64,000 nt of DNA from CAWELS01 sp964468205 (GTDB lineage: Bacteria > Acidobacteriota > Terriglobia > Bryobacterales > Bryobacteraceae): positions 16,025 through 80,024 of the forward strand of contig CAYXVG010000032.1 of NCBI GenBank assembly GCA_964468205.1, written 5' to 3'. Below are positions 43,090 to 52,088 of this stretch, in pieces. Each line of letters starts with the position of its first letter. The first letter of the stretch is position 1. Position numbers and translations under genes: made by a program. The notes below the pieces were generated by a model, which saw only the letters and a program-made list of their open reading frames with translations, was not told the DNA's origin and searched no databases.

Positions 43090-46000
43090 CGTGTCCTCCC
43101 CATATCGCTATTCTTTCCATCAACCGGAATGCGGATGATGAAGGTGGTGCCCTGTCCCTCCTGGGTCCGGAAGGTTAGCGTGCCACCGTGTTTGTTGGTG
43201 ACAATGGAGCGGGCAATGGCCAGACCTTGCCCGCTCCCCTTGCCAACCTCCTTGGTGGTGAAGAACGGATCGAAAACGCGATCTCTGACTTTCTCGGGGA
43301 TGCCGGTGCCCGTATCTTCGATCTCGACGAGCACATGCTCGCCTTCGGCGCGGGTGCGAACCCGTATCTTGCCTCTCCCGCCGGTATCGCCGAGAGCATC
43401 GGCGATGGCGTGCGCGGCATTGACCAGGAGATTCAAGAACACCTGGTTGAGCTCGCCAATGTGACACACCACCGGCGGCAGATCACCGAGTTCAGTCTCG
43501 ACGTCGGCAACGTATTTGCACTCGTTCTTGGCTATGGTCAGCGTGGCCTGAATCGCCTGGTTGAGGTCCGCTGAAACCTTCTCTTTCTGGTCCGGGTGAG
43601 CGAAATCCTTCATGGCGCCGACGATGGCCCCGATTCGTTCCAGACCGTCGAAGCACCGCTCGAAAGACCCGGGAATATGCTCTCTGAAATAGTCGATGTC
43701 GGCCTTCTCTTCGGCTTCCCGGATCTGCGCAAGAAGCTCCTCGTGGCCGGACTGACGACCGATTGTATCCACCAGTAGCCGGTACTGGCCTATCAATTCC
43801 TGCTGGTTGTCGCAGGCTTCTCTGAGGAAGTGGATGCTGTCGCTGACGAACTGGGTGGGCGTGTTGATCTCGTGGGCGATGCCGGCGGCGAGCTGTCCCA
43901 CGGCCTCGAGCTTTCGAGCATGGGAGAGTTCCGTCTCCAGAGCCTTCTGCTGGGAAACGTCCCGCACTGTGGCCTGCAGGAACACCTGGTCGTCCAACGC
44001 CATGCGTGTGAGCAGCACCGTGGCAGAGAAGGTCTGCCCATCTATCCTTCTGTGCATCCAGTCGAAGAGGACCGAGCCTTCACGCATGGCGGTTTCGATC
44101 ATCTCCTGCGCCTTCTCGGTCGAGGATCGACCGTCGGGCTGCCGTTCGGGCGAGATGTCCCATGCACCGAGGGCGAGAAACTCGTCCGGGCGGTCCACGC
44201 CGAAGAGCGTTAGTGCCGCCGCGTTGGCCGAGGTGAACAGCCAAGAAGGTGGCGCGACCGTCACCATGGCGTCTTGTGACTTGTCAAAAAGAAGTCGGTA
44301 GCGCTCTTCGCTCTTTTCCAGGGATTCTTCGGCCCGCTTGCGCGAGAGCGCCGAACTAATGAGCTGGGCGAGCAGGCGCAGGGCATTCAGCGTGTGCTCA
44401 CACAAGGTTCTGGTCTCGACCACGATGCCCAAGCCGAGAAAGCCCACGAGAAAGTCCCCATCCGTGATGGGAACGACAAGGCATGACTTGATGCCCCGGG
44501 AGGCAAGTATCTCCCTTTCGGCGGCCGCCTCCGCTGGCATGGACTCGACATCGTCCACGGCTATTGTCTCGCCCGACCGCAGACGTTCCATCCACCAGGG
44601 AAAGGCGTCCACGGGCAGGGACTGGAAGCCCTGAATCGCGGGCTGGACACCCGGGGCGCACCACTCGTAGGTGTTGGTCATGAAGGCGCCGTCGGAAATG
44701 AACTGGAAGAGACTAGCCCGGCACGCGCCACAGAAGACGCCGATCTCCGCCAGACAGGCATTGATGGATTTGTCGATCGATTTTGACGAAAGGAGCAATC
44801 CAGAAGCTCTCCCGAGGAATATTTCCACTGACATCGTGTCGGTACGAGCCTTTTCCATTCGCCTGCGCTCGGTGATGTCGGTGTGCGAGCCAGCCATCCG
44901 GTACGGCGTGCCGTCAGGGTTTCGCAGCGCCGCCCCGCGTGCCAGAATCCAACGGAAGTCCCCGTCCTTGTGCCGCATCCGGAACTCCACCGCGTAGTGC
45001 GGGACCTCGCCCTTCAGATAGCGAGTTACGTACTTGAGCACCTCCGGCTTGTCCTCCGGACAAAGCAACTGCTCGAACGTGGAGAACACGTTGGGCAGCT
45101 CATTGTCCGCATAGCCCAGTTGTTCCTTCCATCGAGGCGACAAATACAGCTCCTGCGTCCGCAGATCCCAATCAAAGATGCCGTCGTTGGAGCCTTCAAC
45201 GGCCAGACTGAGCTGCTCGCGGGCGCGCCGCAGGTCATCCTCCCTCCGCTTGCGGTCGGTGATGTCGACCTTGAACTCGGCCACAAGCCACTGCCCGGTG
45301 TCATCCTGGAAGGGGATGCTGTGGGCCTCGACGACGCGGTTGTTCTCTCGCGGGAGTGTTTGCTCGGTCACGACGACCTGCCTGCTCTCCAACGCCTCGG
45401 GGATGCCGCAGCCCGGACAGGGCGCGTCGCTGTCTCTGAAGTAGTCGTGGCACTTGCGGCCGGCGGGGTCCCCATAGACCTTCTGCCACCCCTTGCTCAC
45501 GAAATGCAGGTTGAAGTCGGCATCGATGATATCGATACGCGTGCGGGTAATCGTCAGAACATGATCCAGTCGTTCGCTCTCTCTCCTCAGCGTCTCCTCA
45601 GCCCGCTTGTGCTCGGTGATGTCGCGCCAGACGCAGTGAATCAGTGGCTTGCCCTCATGGATGATGGGCGTGAGTGAGACCTCCACCGGAAAGTCGTCGC
45701 CGTTGGCACGCCGGTGTATCCATTCGAACCGGCGGAAGCCCCGTTCGGATGCCAGCCGCATCATCTCCTCGGCCTTTTCGAAGGAGCTTCGCCCGTCGGG
45801 CTGCTGGGGCGGTGATAATTCTGACGGGTGCGTCTGGAGGAACTCATGGCGCGTTGCGTAGCCGAGCATCCGGGCGGTGGCCTCGTTGCAGGCGATGAAC
45901 CTGTTGTCGCCGATCAACAGAATTGCGTCTTCGGAGCGGTACAGCACATCCATGAAACGCTGTTCGCTCTCACGCAATGCCTCCTCGGCCTGCTTGCGCT

Positions 46001-46787
46001 CAGTGATGTCCTGGGCGATGCCGGCCAAGCCGTAGGGCTGGCCTTTCGGGTCCTTGAGAACCGTGGCTGTAATCCACGTCGGGAAGGTGGTTCCGTCCTT
46101 GCGCTTGTGACCCACTTCGCCCGTGTTCGCTCCGCGCTCTATGAGAACCTTCTTGAACGGCATCACGTCGGTAGTGAGCTGCTCTGCGGTGTGAAAAATG
46201 CCTAAATGCTGACCGCGCAGTTCGTCCTGCGAGTGGTAGCCGTGCATGGCTTTCCACGAATTGTTGACAAAGCTGAGGTTCCCATCGAGGTCGGCGATGG
46301 CGATTCCATCGATCGTCTGCTCGACCACGGCAGAGAACTCGCCAAGGCGCCTTTCGATGGCCTTGCGCTCGGTTATGTCGAGCGCGAGACAGACAATGCC
46401 TCTGACTTGCTGTTGGTTGTCACGCATGACAGACGCAGAGAACAGAACGGAAATGCTACCGCCGTCTTTGCGCCGTAGCGTCTTCTCGATATTCCTGACG
46501 AACCCCTCCCGGAGCAGTCGACGCAATATCGGATGTTTCAGAGGTAGCGCGTTTAGGCACGAAGTGGCATCGAGCACTTCTTCTTCTTCCCCTTCGAATA
46601 GCGACGCCGCAGGTTGGCCGACGATTTCGGCTTCCGAATATCCCGTATGACGACAGGTTGCATTGTTGACCGTCAGGACAGTACCCTCGGGCGACACGAC
46701 TATCAGCATGTCGGCCATGGACTGGATGATGCTGGTCGCGTATTCGGCAATCGTCGTCTCAGCTCGCTCAATGGGCGCGTCGCTCAT
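43086..46787 (-). CDS. Multi-PAS/GAF sensor histidine kinase
   Basis: A 1233-residue soluble kinase with no transmembrane segment. Five PAS domains cover about residues 15-640. The first three carry ITERK-type ends, the fourth has a YFRDSDAPCPGCGIP cysteine insert, and the fifth is PAS_3-like (WKEQLGYADNELP). A GAF domain spans about 655-815 and a sixth PAS about 830-945. The dimerisation helix has GQLAAGIAHEINTPTQFV with phosphoacceptor His972. The ATPase domain shows NLLVNAAHAI (N box), DTGTGIP (G1) and GSGQGLAIA (G2). It should phosphorylate the two downstream receivers. The cysteine pair in PAS4 might bind a ligand or metal. A one-base gap separates it from the HTH gene. Confidence 0.92.
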   Translation of the reverse strand: MSDAPIERAETTIAEYATSIIQSMADMLIVVSPEGTVLTVNNATCRHTGYSEAEIVGQPAASLFEGEEEEVLDATSCLNALPLKHPILRRLLREGFVRNIEKTLRRKDGGSISVLFSASVMRDNQQQVRGIVCLALDITERKAIERRLGEFSAVVEQTIDGIAIADLDGNLSFVNNSWKAMHGYHSQDELRGQHLGIFHTAEQLTTDVMPFKKVLIERGANTGEVGHKRKDGTTFPTWITATVLKDPKGQPYGLAGIAQDITERKQAEEALRESEQRFMDVLYRSEDAILLIGDNRFIACNEATARMLGYATRHEFLQTHPSELSPPQQPDGRSSFEKAEEMMRLASERGFRRFEWIHRRANGDDFPVEVSLTPIIHEGKPLIHCVWRDITEHKRAEETLRRESERLDHVLTITRTRIDIIDADFNLHFVSKGWQKVYGDPAGRKCHDYFRDSDAPCPGCGIPEALESRQVVVTEQTLPRENNRVVEAHSIPFQDDTGQWLVAEFKVDITDRKRREDDLRRAREQLSLAVEGSNDGIFDWDLRTQELYLSPRWKEQLGYADNELPNVFSTFEQLLCPEDKPEVLKYVTRYLKGEVPHYAVEFRMRHKDGDFRWILARGAALRNPDGTPYRMAGSHTDITERRRMEKARTDTMSVEIFLGRASGLLLSSKSIDKSINACLAEIGVFCGACRASLFQFISDGAFMTNTYEWCAPGVQPAIQGFQSLPVDAFPWWMERLRSGETIAVDDVESMPAEAAAEREILASRGIKSCLVVPITDGDFLVGFLGLGIVVETRTLCEHTLNALRLLAQLISSALSRKRAEESLEKSEERYRLLFDKSQDAMVTVAPPSWLFTSANAAALTLFGVDRPDEFLALGAWDISPERQPDGRSSTEKAQEMIETAMREGSVLFDWMHRRIDGQTFSATVLLTRMALDDQVFLQATVRDVSQQKALETELSHARKLEAVGQLAAGIAHEINTPTQFVSDSIHFLREACDNQQELIGQYRLLVDTIGRQSGHEELLAQIREAEEKADIDYFREHIPGSFERCFDGLERIGAIVGAMKDFAHPDQKEKVSADLNQAIQATLTIAKNECKYVADVETELGDLPPVVCHIGELNQVFLNLLVNAAHAIADALGDTGGRGKIRVRTRAEGEHVLVEIEDTGTGIPEKVRDRVFDPFFTTKEVGKGSGQGLAIARSIVTNKHGGTLTFRTQEGQGTTFIIRIPVDGKNSDMGRTR

Positions 46788-46788
46788 G

Positions 46789-47013
46789 CTATTGGCTCCA
46801 TGGTGTTCTCAGTTCGCCGGCCGCGGCCTCTTGTGATCGGGTGCGCAGCCGCTCGATGGCCTGAAGCGCCAGGCGTGACGGACGCGCCAGCCCCTTCTCC
46901 CAACGGTAGACGCTCGATGTGGTCACCCCGAGCTCGCGGGCCAACCCCTCCTGAGTCAGGCCCAGTGATCCACGCAGCTTGAGCACCTGGGCCGCCGCGT
47001 CTTCGTCTGTCAT
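46789..47013 (-). CDS. Small XRE-type helix-turn-helix protein
   Basis: A 74-residue protein. The ATG at 47013 (MTDEDAAAQVLKLRGSLG) is chosen because AGAGG stands about 6 nt upstream; a longer frame from 47082 has no ribosome binding site. The Cro/C1-type helix-turn-helix is LTQEGLARELGVTTSSVYRW followed by EKGLARPSRLALQAIERL. It is probably a DNA-binding repressor or activator controlling the operon it heads. Its stop is one base from the kinase start. There is no ligand-binding domain. Confidence 0.85.
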   Translation of the reverse strand: MTDEDAAAQVLKLRGSLGLTQEGLARELGVTTSSVYRWEKGLARPSRLALQAIERLRTRSQEAAAGELRTPWSQ

Positions 47014-47221
47014 CCTCAACCTCTGTTGAAGCGCCGCACCGTGCGCCGGCTCAACCCTCCGTAATGATGAGAAGTTCGGCACTTCGGGCTTTCTTGACTG
47101 CTTGTAGAACGCCTCGCCACATGCATAGTCATACTACTGAGATTATCGGCGCTTCTTTGAGAAACTTAGATCGAAAGTCTTCCTGTAGGAGACAGTTCCA
47201 CAAATTGACCCCATCTCCGGC

Positions 47222-47612
47222 CCCGTCATCGGCCGGGGTGCTTCTGGCCCGAAGAGGCTTTGGAACTGGCCGGACTCGGCCGGTCGCGCCATTTGAAGAT
47301 CGCGGATATTGGCTGCGGCACGGGCGCTTCGACGACCCTTCTCCCCAAGGAACTGGATGCCGAAATCACCGCCGTGGACTTCCTGCCGGAGTTCCTCGAC
47401 GAGCTTCAAACCAGAGCGAAGGATCATGGGGTCGCGGAGAAGATCACCACGTTGAGTTGTTCCATGGATGCACTGCCTTTTTCTGATGAGGAGTTCGACG
47501 TAATTTGGCCTGAGGGAGCGATCTACAACATGGGCTTTGAAAACGGAGTTTCGGCTTGAAGCCGATTCCTAAAACCGGAGGGAAATCTCATTGTTTCCGA
47601 AATTACGTGGCT
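47222..47612 (+). pseudogene. Truncated SAM-dependent methyltransferase
   Basis: The reading frame gives FWPEEALELAGLGRSRHLK, IADIGCGTGASTTLL (SAM-binding motif I), AEITAVDFLPEFLDEL and FSDEEFDVIWPEGAIYNMGF. Then VSA is followed by TGA at 47557-47559, and the same frame continues SRFLKPEGNLIVSEITWL, which the family expects. The TGA therefore replaces a Trp (TGG) codon. No proper start is present upstream (a TGA at 47206-47208 is in frame). The 3' half is lost where the IS630 fragment begins near 47613. Confidence 0.72.
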
Positions 47613-47615
47613 TAG

Positions 47616-48278
47616 TGCCACGAGTGGCTGATCTGGCAGCCGTTCCAGGTGAAGCCGAGCCGCTCCAACACGCACCGCCTGCTGCGCCATCTGGGTTTGA
47701 GCTGCCAGCGCCCTCTACGCCGGGTTTACGAGCAGGACGCGGCGCGGGTGGAACGCTGGAAGCAGGAAGAGTTCCCGCTAATCCGCCAGTTGGCCAAGCA
47801 GGCCGGGGCCGAGATCTGCTTCAGCGACGAGTGCGGCGTCTGCAGCGACCACCACAGCGGCGCCACCTGGGGGCCGAAGGGCCGCACGCCGGTCGTGCAG
47901 AGCACAGGCGCCCGGTTTCGCTTCAACCTGATCTCGGCGATCAACAGTCTCGGCCAGATGCGGTTCATGTTGACCGAATGGAATGTCAACAACGAGGTGT
48001 ACGTGGAGTTTCTCCGGCGCCTGCTGGTGGGGGCCAAACAACCGATCTACCTGGTGGTGGACGGCCATTCCGTCCACCGGTCGCGAGCAGTGAAGCGTTT
48101 CGTGCTCTCCACCCATGGGCGGCTCCGCTTGTTCTTCCTGCCGCCGTACTCGCCGGAAGTAAACCCGGACGAGCAGGTTTGGAACGCGGTCAAGAACCAG
48201 CGGGCCGGGCATCCGGCGCCCCGGTCGAAGGACGAACTCAAAAAGATACTCATGTCTGCCCTGTTCGCCCTCCAGTAG
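47616..48278 (+). mobile_element. IS630-family transposase, N-terminally truncated
   Basis: An open frame from GTG 47649 gives 209 residues, and homologous sequence (HEWLIWQPFQVKPSRSNTHR) starts just upstream at about 47616. It keeps the whole DDE catalytic domain: Asp60 (CFSDECG), Asp138 (YLVVDGHSVHRS) and Glu175 (SPEVNPDEQVWNAVK). The N-terminal DNA-binding domain is missing, so it cannot bind its own ends and is probably dead. No terminal inverted repeats or TA target duplication could be identified. A 115-bp stretch of its 3' end (48174-48288) recurs at 40159-40273. Confidence 0.88.
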
Positions 48279-48422
48279 CTCCCGCGGACTCCGGCCCCGC
48301 CTGCCATAGTGCCACTTCTAGCCCTTACCTTCGTGATAAACATTCCAACTAAGCCCCCAAACTGGCACTGCCCACCCCCGGCGAAACGATCCATTTCACC
48401 CGTGGCTCCGCTCGCCAACTCG

Positions 48423-48470
48423 CCCGCCTGCATTGCACCCTGAAACCCCGCCTGCGCTGCACCCTGAAAC
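48423..48470 (+). repeat. Two tandem 24-bp repeats
   Basis: CCCGCCTGC[A/G][T/C]TGCACCCTGAAAC occurs twice in tandem (48423-48446 and 48447-48470), with 22 of 24 positions identical. They are in non-coding sequence between the IS630 fragment and the phosphoribosyltransferase gene. Confidence 0.85.
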
Positions 48471-48510
48471 ATTGTCCCCTCCGCGGGATCACTTGGATGG
48501 GGGGGCTACC

Positions 48511-48909
48511 ATGATCGAACCCGCCACACTGCCCTTTCGTGACCGCACTCACGCCGGCAGGGTGCTGTCGGCCAAACTCAATGCTTACGAGAACCGCCTG
48601 GACGTGGTCGTGCTGGCTCTCCCGCGCGGCGGAATTCCCGTCGCCGCCGAAGTCGCGCGCTACCTCCGGGTTCCGCTCGACGTCTTCGTTGTCCGCAAGC
48701 TAGGCGTCCCCGGCCATGAGGAATTGGCCATGGGAGCAATCGGCAGCGGCGGCGTTCGCGTCATTAACCACGACGTCGTGCGTCAGCTCGGCGTCACGGA
48801 CTACGAAATCGAGAGGGAAACACGGAAGGAACAGCAAGAGCTGGTGCGCCACGAAAAAGCCTACCGAGGCCACGCCAAACCCCTCCGCGTGCGGGACCAA
48901 AGCACCTAA
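48511..48909 (+). CDS. Phosphoribosyltransferase, truncated before the PRPP loop
   Basis: A 132-codon frame from the ATG after GGGGGG. It matches the N-terminal part of the roughly 210-residue phosphoribosyltransferase family (FRDRTHAGRVLSAKLNAYEN, VVVLALPRGGIPVAAEVARY, VVRKLGVPGHEELAMGAIGS, ETRKEQQELVRHEKAYRG). The PRPP-binding loop, which should read about VILVDDGLATGAT, is absent. The frame runs into the 141-bp repeat at 48901 and stops within it. Loss of the loop makes transferase activity impossible. The remaining RVRDQST codons are the junction. Confidence 0.8.
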   Translation: MIEPATLPFRDRTHAGRVLSAKLNAYENRLDVVVLALPRGGIPVAAEVARYLRVPLDVFVVRKLGVPGHEELAMGAIGSGGVRVINHDVVRQLGVTDYEIERETRKEQQELVRHEKAYRGHAKPLRVRDQST

Positions 48910-49041
48910 TCTGACCCGCCCGCCACGCACATCCCGGAACACGCAGCCCCTCAGTGCCCTCCGTGCCCCCTCTGCGCCCTCTTCGTCAAAGACCCGTATG
49001 CGAAACCGCTTCCAAGGCGTAGGCCGCCATGGCCGGTCACA
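48901..49041 (+). repeat. 141-bp perfect repeat, copy 1
   Basis: The sequence from AGCACCTAAT to GGCCGGTCACA is identical at all 141 positions to 63552-63692. It interrupts the phosphoribosyltransferase gene. It contains TCAGTGCCCTCCGTGCCC and related G/C-rich blocks; read on the minus strand these encode LTKRAQRGHGGH, a hallmark of degenerate intergenic repeats seen widely in environmental bacterial genomes. Confidence 0.95.
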
Positions 49042-49112
49042 ACAAACGGTGGTCTACTTCCTCCTGTTCCAGGCCGCCTCGAAGACCCTGCTCACCTCCC
49101 GGTCATCAAAAC

Positions 49113-49469
49113 TCAGTTCGGCCGCGTGATTTCGATGTGCAGTGGAGAGGTGATTCCGAGGACGTCGTGACGGCGCGAAGTGCGCCAGCAGTATCGGCCC
49201 GTTAGCAACCCATATTGCGTCGCGGTACAGACCGGCGAAGGCGTGTCGGCGTCGGTGAACCGCCGCCCTTCCCGGGCCAGACGTTCGATGTTCGGCGTCC
49301 GGATGAGCTCCTCGCTGGCGCCGTAGCTGTTCGCGCTGCCGGAGCCGAGGTCATGGGACAGGATGCCGGCGATGTTCGGGCGGCAGTCAGCATCCCGTGC
49401 GTTCAAAGTTGTCGCAAACAGAAGCAAGAACACGATCACAGGTCCAACCGGTCATCTCGGTTCACTCAT
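49113..49469 (-). pseudogene. Decayed sulfatase 5' fragment with destroyed active-site motif
   Basis: A degraded copy of the start of the intact sulfatase at 54230-55687. Shared sequence includes NSYGASEE, IRTPNI, RLAREGRRFTDA, YGLLTGRYCWRTS and LGITSPLHIE. The active-site motif CTPTR reads CTATQ, the DD of LSDDFGYGS reads HD (LSHDLGSGS), and the leader (ATG at 49469) has a frameshift. Homology ends at RP, where the intact copy continues TIASLLKS. Beyond it lies an unrelated 3' tail in another frame. This cannot be a functional sulfatase. Confidence 0.85.
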
Positions 49470-49547
49470 TTCTTGGACTCCTTCGGCTTTTCTTTCGGCA
49501 ACCTTCTTCCCGCCTCAGGCTGTGCCCCGGTAGCCCGGCCCCAACTG

Positions 49548-50774
49548 CTAGGTCTCGACCACCCGCTGCCGCAAAGCGTCGAAGATCTTGACCTTGCTTT
49601 CGCGATAGGCCTCAACGCCCAACCGGATTGCGGCCTGAACCTGGAACCCAAGAGTGGGGTTTAGTCTGGGCTGCTGGCGCGTCCGGACGCACGCGAGGAA
49701 GTTCTCGTTATGCGGGCGATGGAGCGTGCGAATGACAACGGGTTCGAACTCGAAGACCCGGGCGGCCGGCGCCGCTGCGCTCTGGGGAGGCCCTCCGGGA
49801 GGCACAACGCTGACCTTGTCCTGCTCGATCACGATGGTTCCCTCGTGCCCATAAATCACGTTGCCGATGTGCTTCATCGGCGTGGCGTTTCCCATGGTGG
49901 CGCTGATCGTGATAAAGAAAGCTGGGTATTCGATAACCGTCGCGTACGTGTCAGGGACCTCGCGATCCTTCACCGTGTAGATGCCACCGGAACCCGTCAC
50001 GCGCGTCGGGAACCCAGTATTGAGGGCATAGACATACGGAGCCACAACGTGATAGAAGAGATCGGTTGCGATGCCACCCGAGTAATCCCAGTACTTGCGC
50101 CAGCGAAAATATCTCTTTGCACTGAAAGGTCGATGGGGCGCCGGCCCCAGCCAGCGTTCCCAGTCGATATTCTCCTCGGTTCCCTCGGGGTCGATCCGGT
50201 AGTTCCACATCCCCGTGGTGGAATAGCGGCTGTAGGTCGTTTGGGCGAACAGCACCGGTCCGATGGCGCCTTCCTCAATCAGTTCCTTGACCTTGAAGAA
50301 GCGCGGATCCGAAACATGCTGGCTCCCAACCTGCAATATCCGGCCGCTTTTCGCCGCGGCGCCCGCCACCTGTTTCGCTTCCTCCACGGTGTGTGTCATC
50401 GGCTTCTGCAGATAGACGTCCTTGCCCGCCGCGAGACTGTCCAGCGCCATTTGGGCGTGCCAGTGGTCGGGTGTGGCGATGTAGACGGCGTCGACATCCT
50501 TCCTCGCCAGCAGGTCATGGTAGTCGTGGTGAATGTCATTGCCGTCGAGCCGGCCGAGTTCCATCGCCTTGCGTTTGGCGGCGCTGTAAATGTCGCTGGC
50601 CGCGACCACCTGAACGCCCTGGCCCTCGTCGCTCATCTCCGTCAGCAGGCGTACGTGCCCGCCGCCCATTCCCTTCGTGCCGATTACGCCGATATTGATC
50701 CGGTCGTTCGCGCCAAGCACTCGCGATGCGGACAGTGCCGTCGCGGTCATCTTCAAAACAGTTCGTCGTTTCAT
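49548..50774 (-). CDS. Gfo/Idh/MocA oxidoreductase (sulfatase-cluster copy 1)
   Basis: A protein of about 408 residues starting at ATG 50774 (MKRRTVLKMTATALSASRVL, a Tat-like leader); the frame open to 51032 adds no sensible protein. Rossmann motif NIGVIGTKGMGGGH, substrate-side YIATPDHWHAQMALDSLAAG, then DVYLQKPMTHTVEEAK (EKP site reading QKP), DLFYHVVAPYVYALNTG and ENFLACVRTRQQP. It is a paralogue of the 52089-53441 gene. Expected to oxidise a sugar hydroxyl in or at the periplasm. It lies 199 bp after the DUF1080 gene at 50974, as in C3-oxidation pathways. The substrate is unassigned. Confidence 0.9.
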   Translation of the reverse strand: MKRRTVLKMTATALSASRVLGANDRINIGVIGTKGMGGGHVRLLTEMSDEGQGVQVVAASDIYSAAKRKAMELGRLDGNDIHHDYHDLLARKDVDAVYIATPDHWHAQMALDSLAAGKDVYLQKPMTHTVEEAKQVAGAAAKSGRILQVGSQHVSDPRFFKVKELIEEGAIGPVLFAQTTYSRYSTTGMWNYRIDPEGTEENIDWERWLGPAPHRPFSAKRYFRWRKYWDYSGGIATDLFYHVVAPYVYALNTGFPTRVTGSGGIYTVKDREVPDTYATVIEYPAFFITISATMGNATPMKHIGNVIYGHEGTIVIEQDKVSVVPPGGPPQSAAAPAARVFEFEPVVIRTLHRPHNENFLACVRTRQQPRLNPTLGFQVQAAIRLGVEAYRESKVKIFDALRQRVVET

Positions 50775-50973
50775 AATGTCGTGCTCTTTCTCCCAATCCT
50801 TACTTCCAGCCCAAGGCAATCTTGGGTGATCGTCTGAGTTCACGTTGCGGCCCATGCCGTGCTTGGCCAACCAGCCGCTGGGACAAATGCGCGGCTGCCT
50901 AACCCGGGCGAGGCGGCCGGGCGGTCTAAAGCTCTGAGTCCAACATACCCGCGCGGAGGCTTGCGTCCCTCCT

Positions 50974-51924
50974 TCAATGTCCAATGGCCGGGCGGAGCAC
51001 AACGTCACGGAACTCGGCATCAGTATGATCACCCTGCAAGTAGACCGGCCCCGGACGCTGAACGTCAGACCAGAGCGCGCCGCCGGTGCATCCTCTCAAC
51101 GGTTGGTTGTCGACGACAGTGACACCATTCAGCACAACCGTGACGTGGCGATCCACCAGTGTTATGTCGAGGTTCTGCCATCGGCCGGCCGGCCGCGCGG
51201 CATTTGACGACGGAGCAATGCGGCCGAAAATCGCCCCGGCGCTGCCCGTTCCCGGCTCCCCATCCTGGAGCGGCCCGACTTGTACTTCATAAATCCCGCG
51301 CAGATATACTCCGCTGTTGCCCCCGGGCGGCGCCCGGAAGTCGAGCGTCAGATTGAAGTCCTCGAATTCCTTCTCCGTACGTATGTTGCCGTAGCGCACG
51401 GGCGGAGTCGCGTGCCGGTCTGGGGTGCGATTCATCAGCACTCGGTCTTCGGCGAACCATCCGTTCTTCGCGGATGGATTGGTGAGTTTCCAACCGGAGA
51501 GGTCTTTCCCGTTGAACAGTTTCACTGGTGCGCCCCAGCGGACACGAGAGAGATCCGGAGCGGGCGGCAGAGGCGGCTGGCGCATGCCGGTTGCTTGCGC
51601 ACGCTGAGGCCCCTCCAGTTTGAGCGTCAGTCTGTCTCCCTCAATACTAGCCACAAACCGGTCGATGGGCTTCTCCCCGCCGGGATTGCGGACGGCTTCG
51701 AAATACAGCTTTCCGTCCCGCAACTCCGCGTTCCGCGCCGGCCAGACTCTGCCTCCTCTCCACATGAGGCCGACCGAAAGTTGGCTGCCTTTCTCCTCGA
51801 CGCCGAGCCAGACGGCCCCGCCGTCCGTGGTCAACGCCCAATCACCCACAAAAGGATTGGCGGCCATCGACGGCAGGGCAAACAGCACAAGCGCAAACAG
51901 CACACGCAATAGAACAACCTTCAT
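50974..51924 (-). CDS. DUF1080 protein with extra N-terminal domain
   Basis: A 316-residue secreted protein with signal MKVVLLRVLFALVLFALPSM. An N-terminal beta-rich domain of about 90 residues (GDWALTTDGGAVWLGVEEKG, LSVGLMWRGGRVWPARNAEL) precedes a DUF1080 domain from about residue 133: KLFNGKDLSGWKLTNPSAKN, FEDFNLTLDFRAPPGGNSGV, YEVQVGPLQDGEPGTGSAGA and WQNLDITLVDRHVTVVLNGV. The 3-keto-glycoside hydrolase fold is complete. Its own ribosome site (AAGGAC) and a 199-bp gap to the Gfo/Idh gene leave co-transcription likely but not certain. The extra domain may bind glycan. Confidence 0.88.
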   Translation of the reverse strand: MKVVLLRVLFALVLFALPSMAANPFVGDWALTTDGGAVWLGVEEKGSQLSVGLMWRGGRVWPARNAELRDGKLYFEAVRNPGGEKPIDRFVASIEGDRLTLKLEGPQRAQATGMRQPPLPPAPDLSRVRWGAPVKLFNGKDLSGWKLTNPSAKNGWFAEDRVLMNRTPDRHATPPVRYGNIRTEKEFEDFNLTLDFRAPPGGNSGVYLRGIYEVQVGPLQDGEPGTGSAGAIFGRIAPSSNAARPAGRWQNLDITLVDRHVTVVLNGVTVVDNQPLRGCTGGALWSDVQRPGPVYLQGDHTDAEFRDVVLRPAIGH

Positions 51925-52088
51925 CTTCTGAGTCCTTTCCGTGGCGCCGGGAGCGCCCTGTGACGCCCGCTCAACGGGGCCTGATCCTGTCGGGCGGTGC
52001 GCGCGGGTAACTTCACCGACAGGGTGCGGCTTTTCGGGGCCGATTCACGCGAGTTCATCTCTTCTCAGACTACAAAGCCTTCGCGCTA

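Noticed and set aside
51287..51912. Open frames antisense to the DUF1080 gene at 50974-51924
   Set aside because: They are shadows; the DUF1080 reading has a signal peptide and complete fold motifs.
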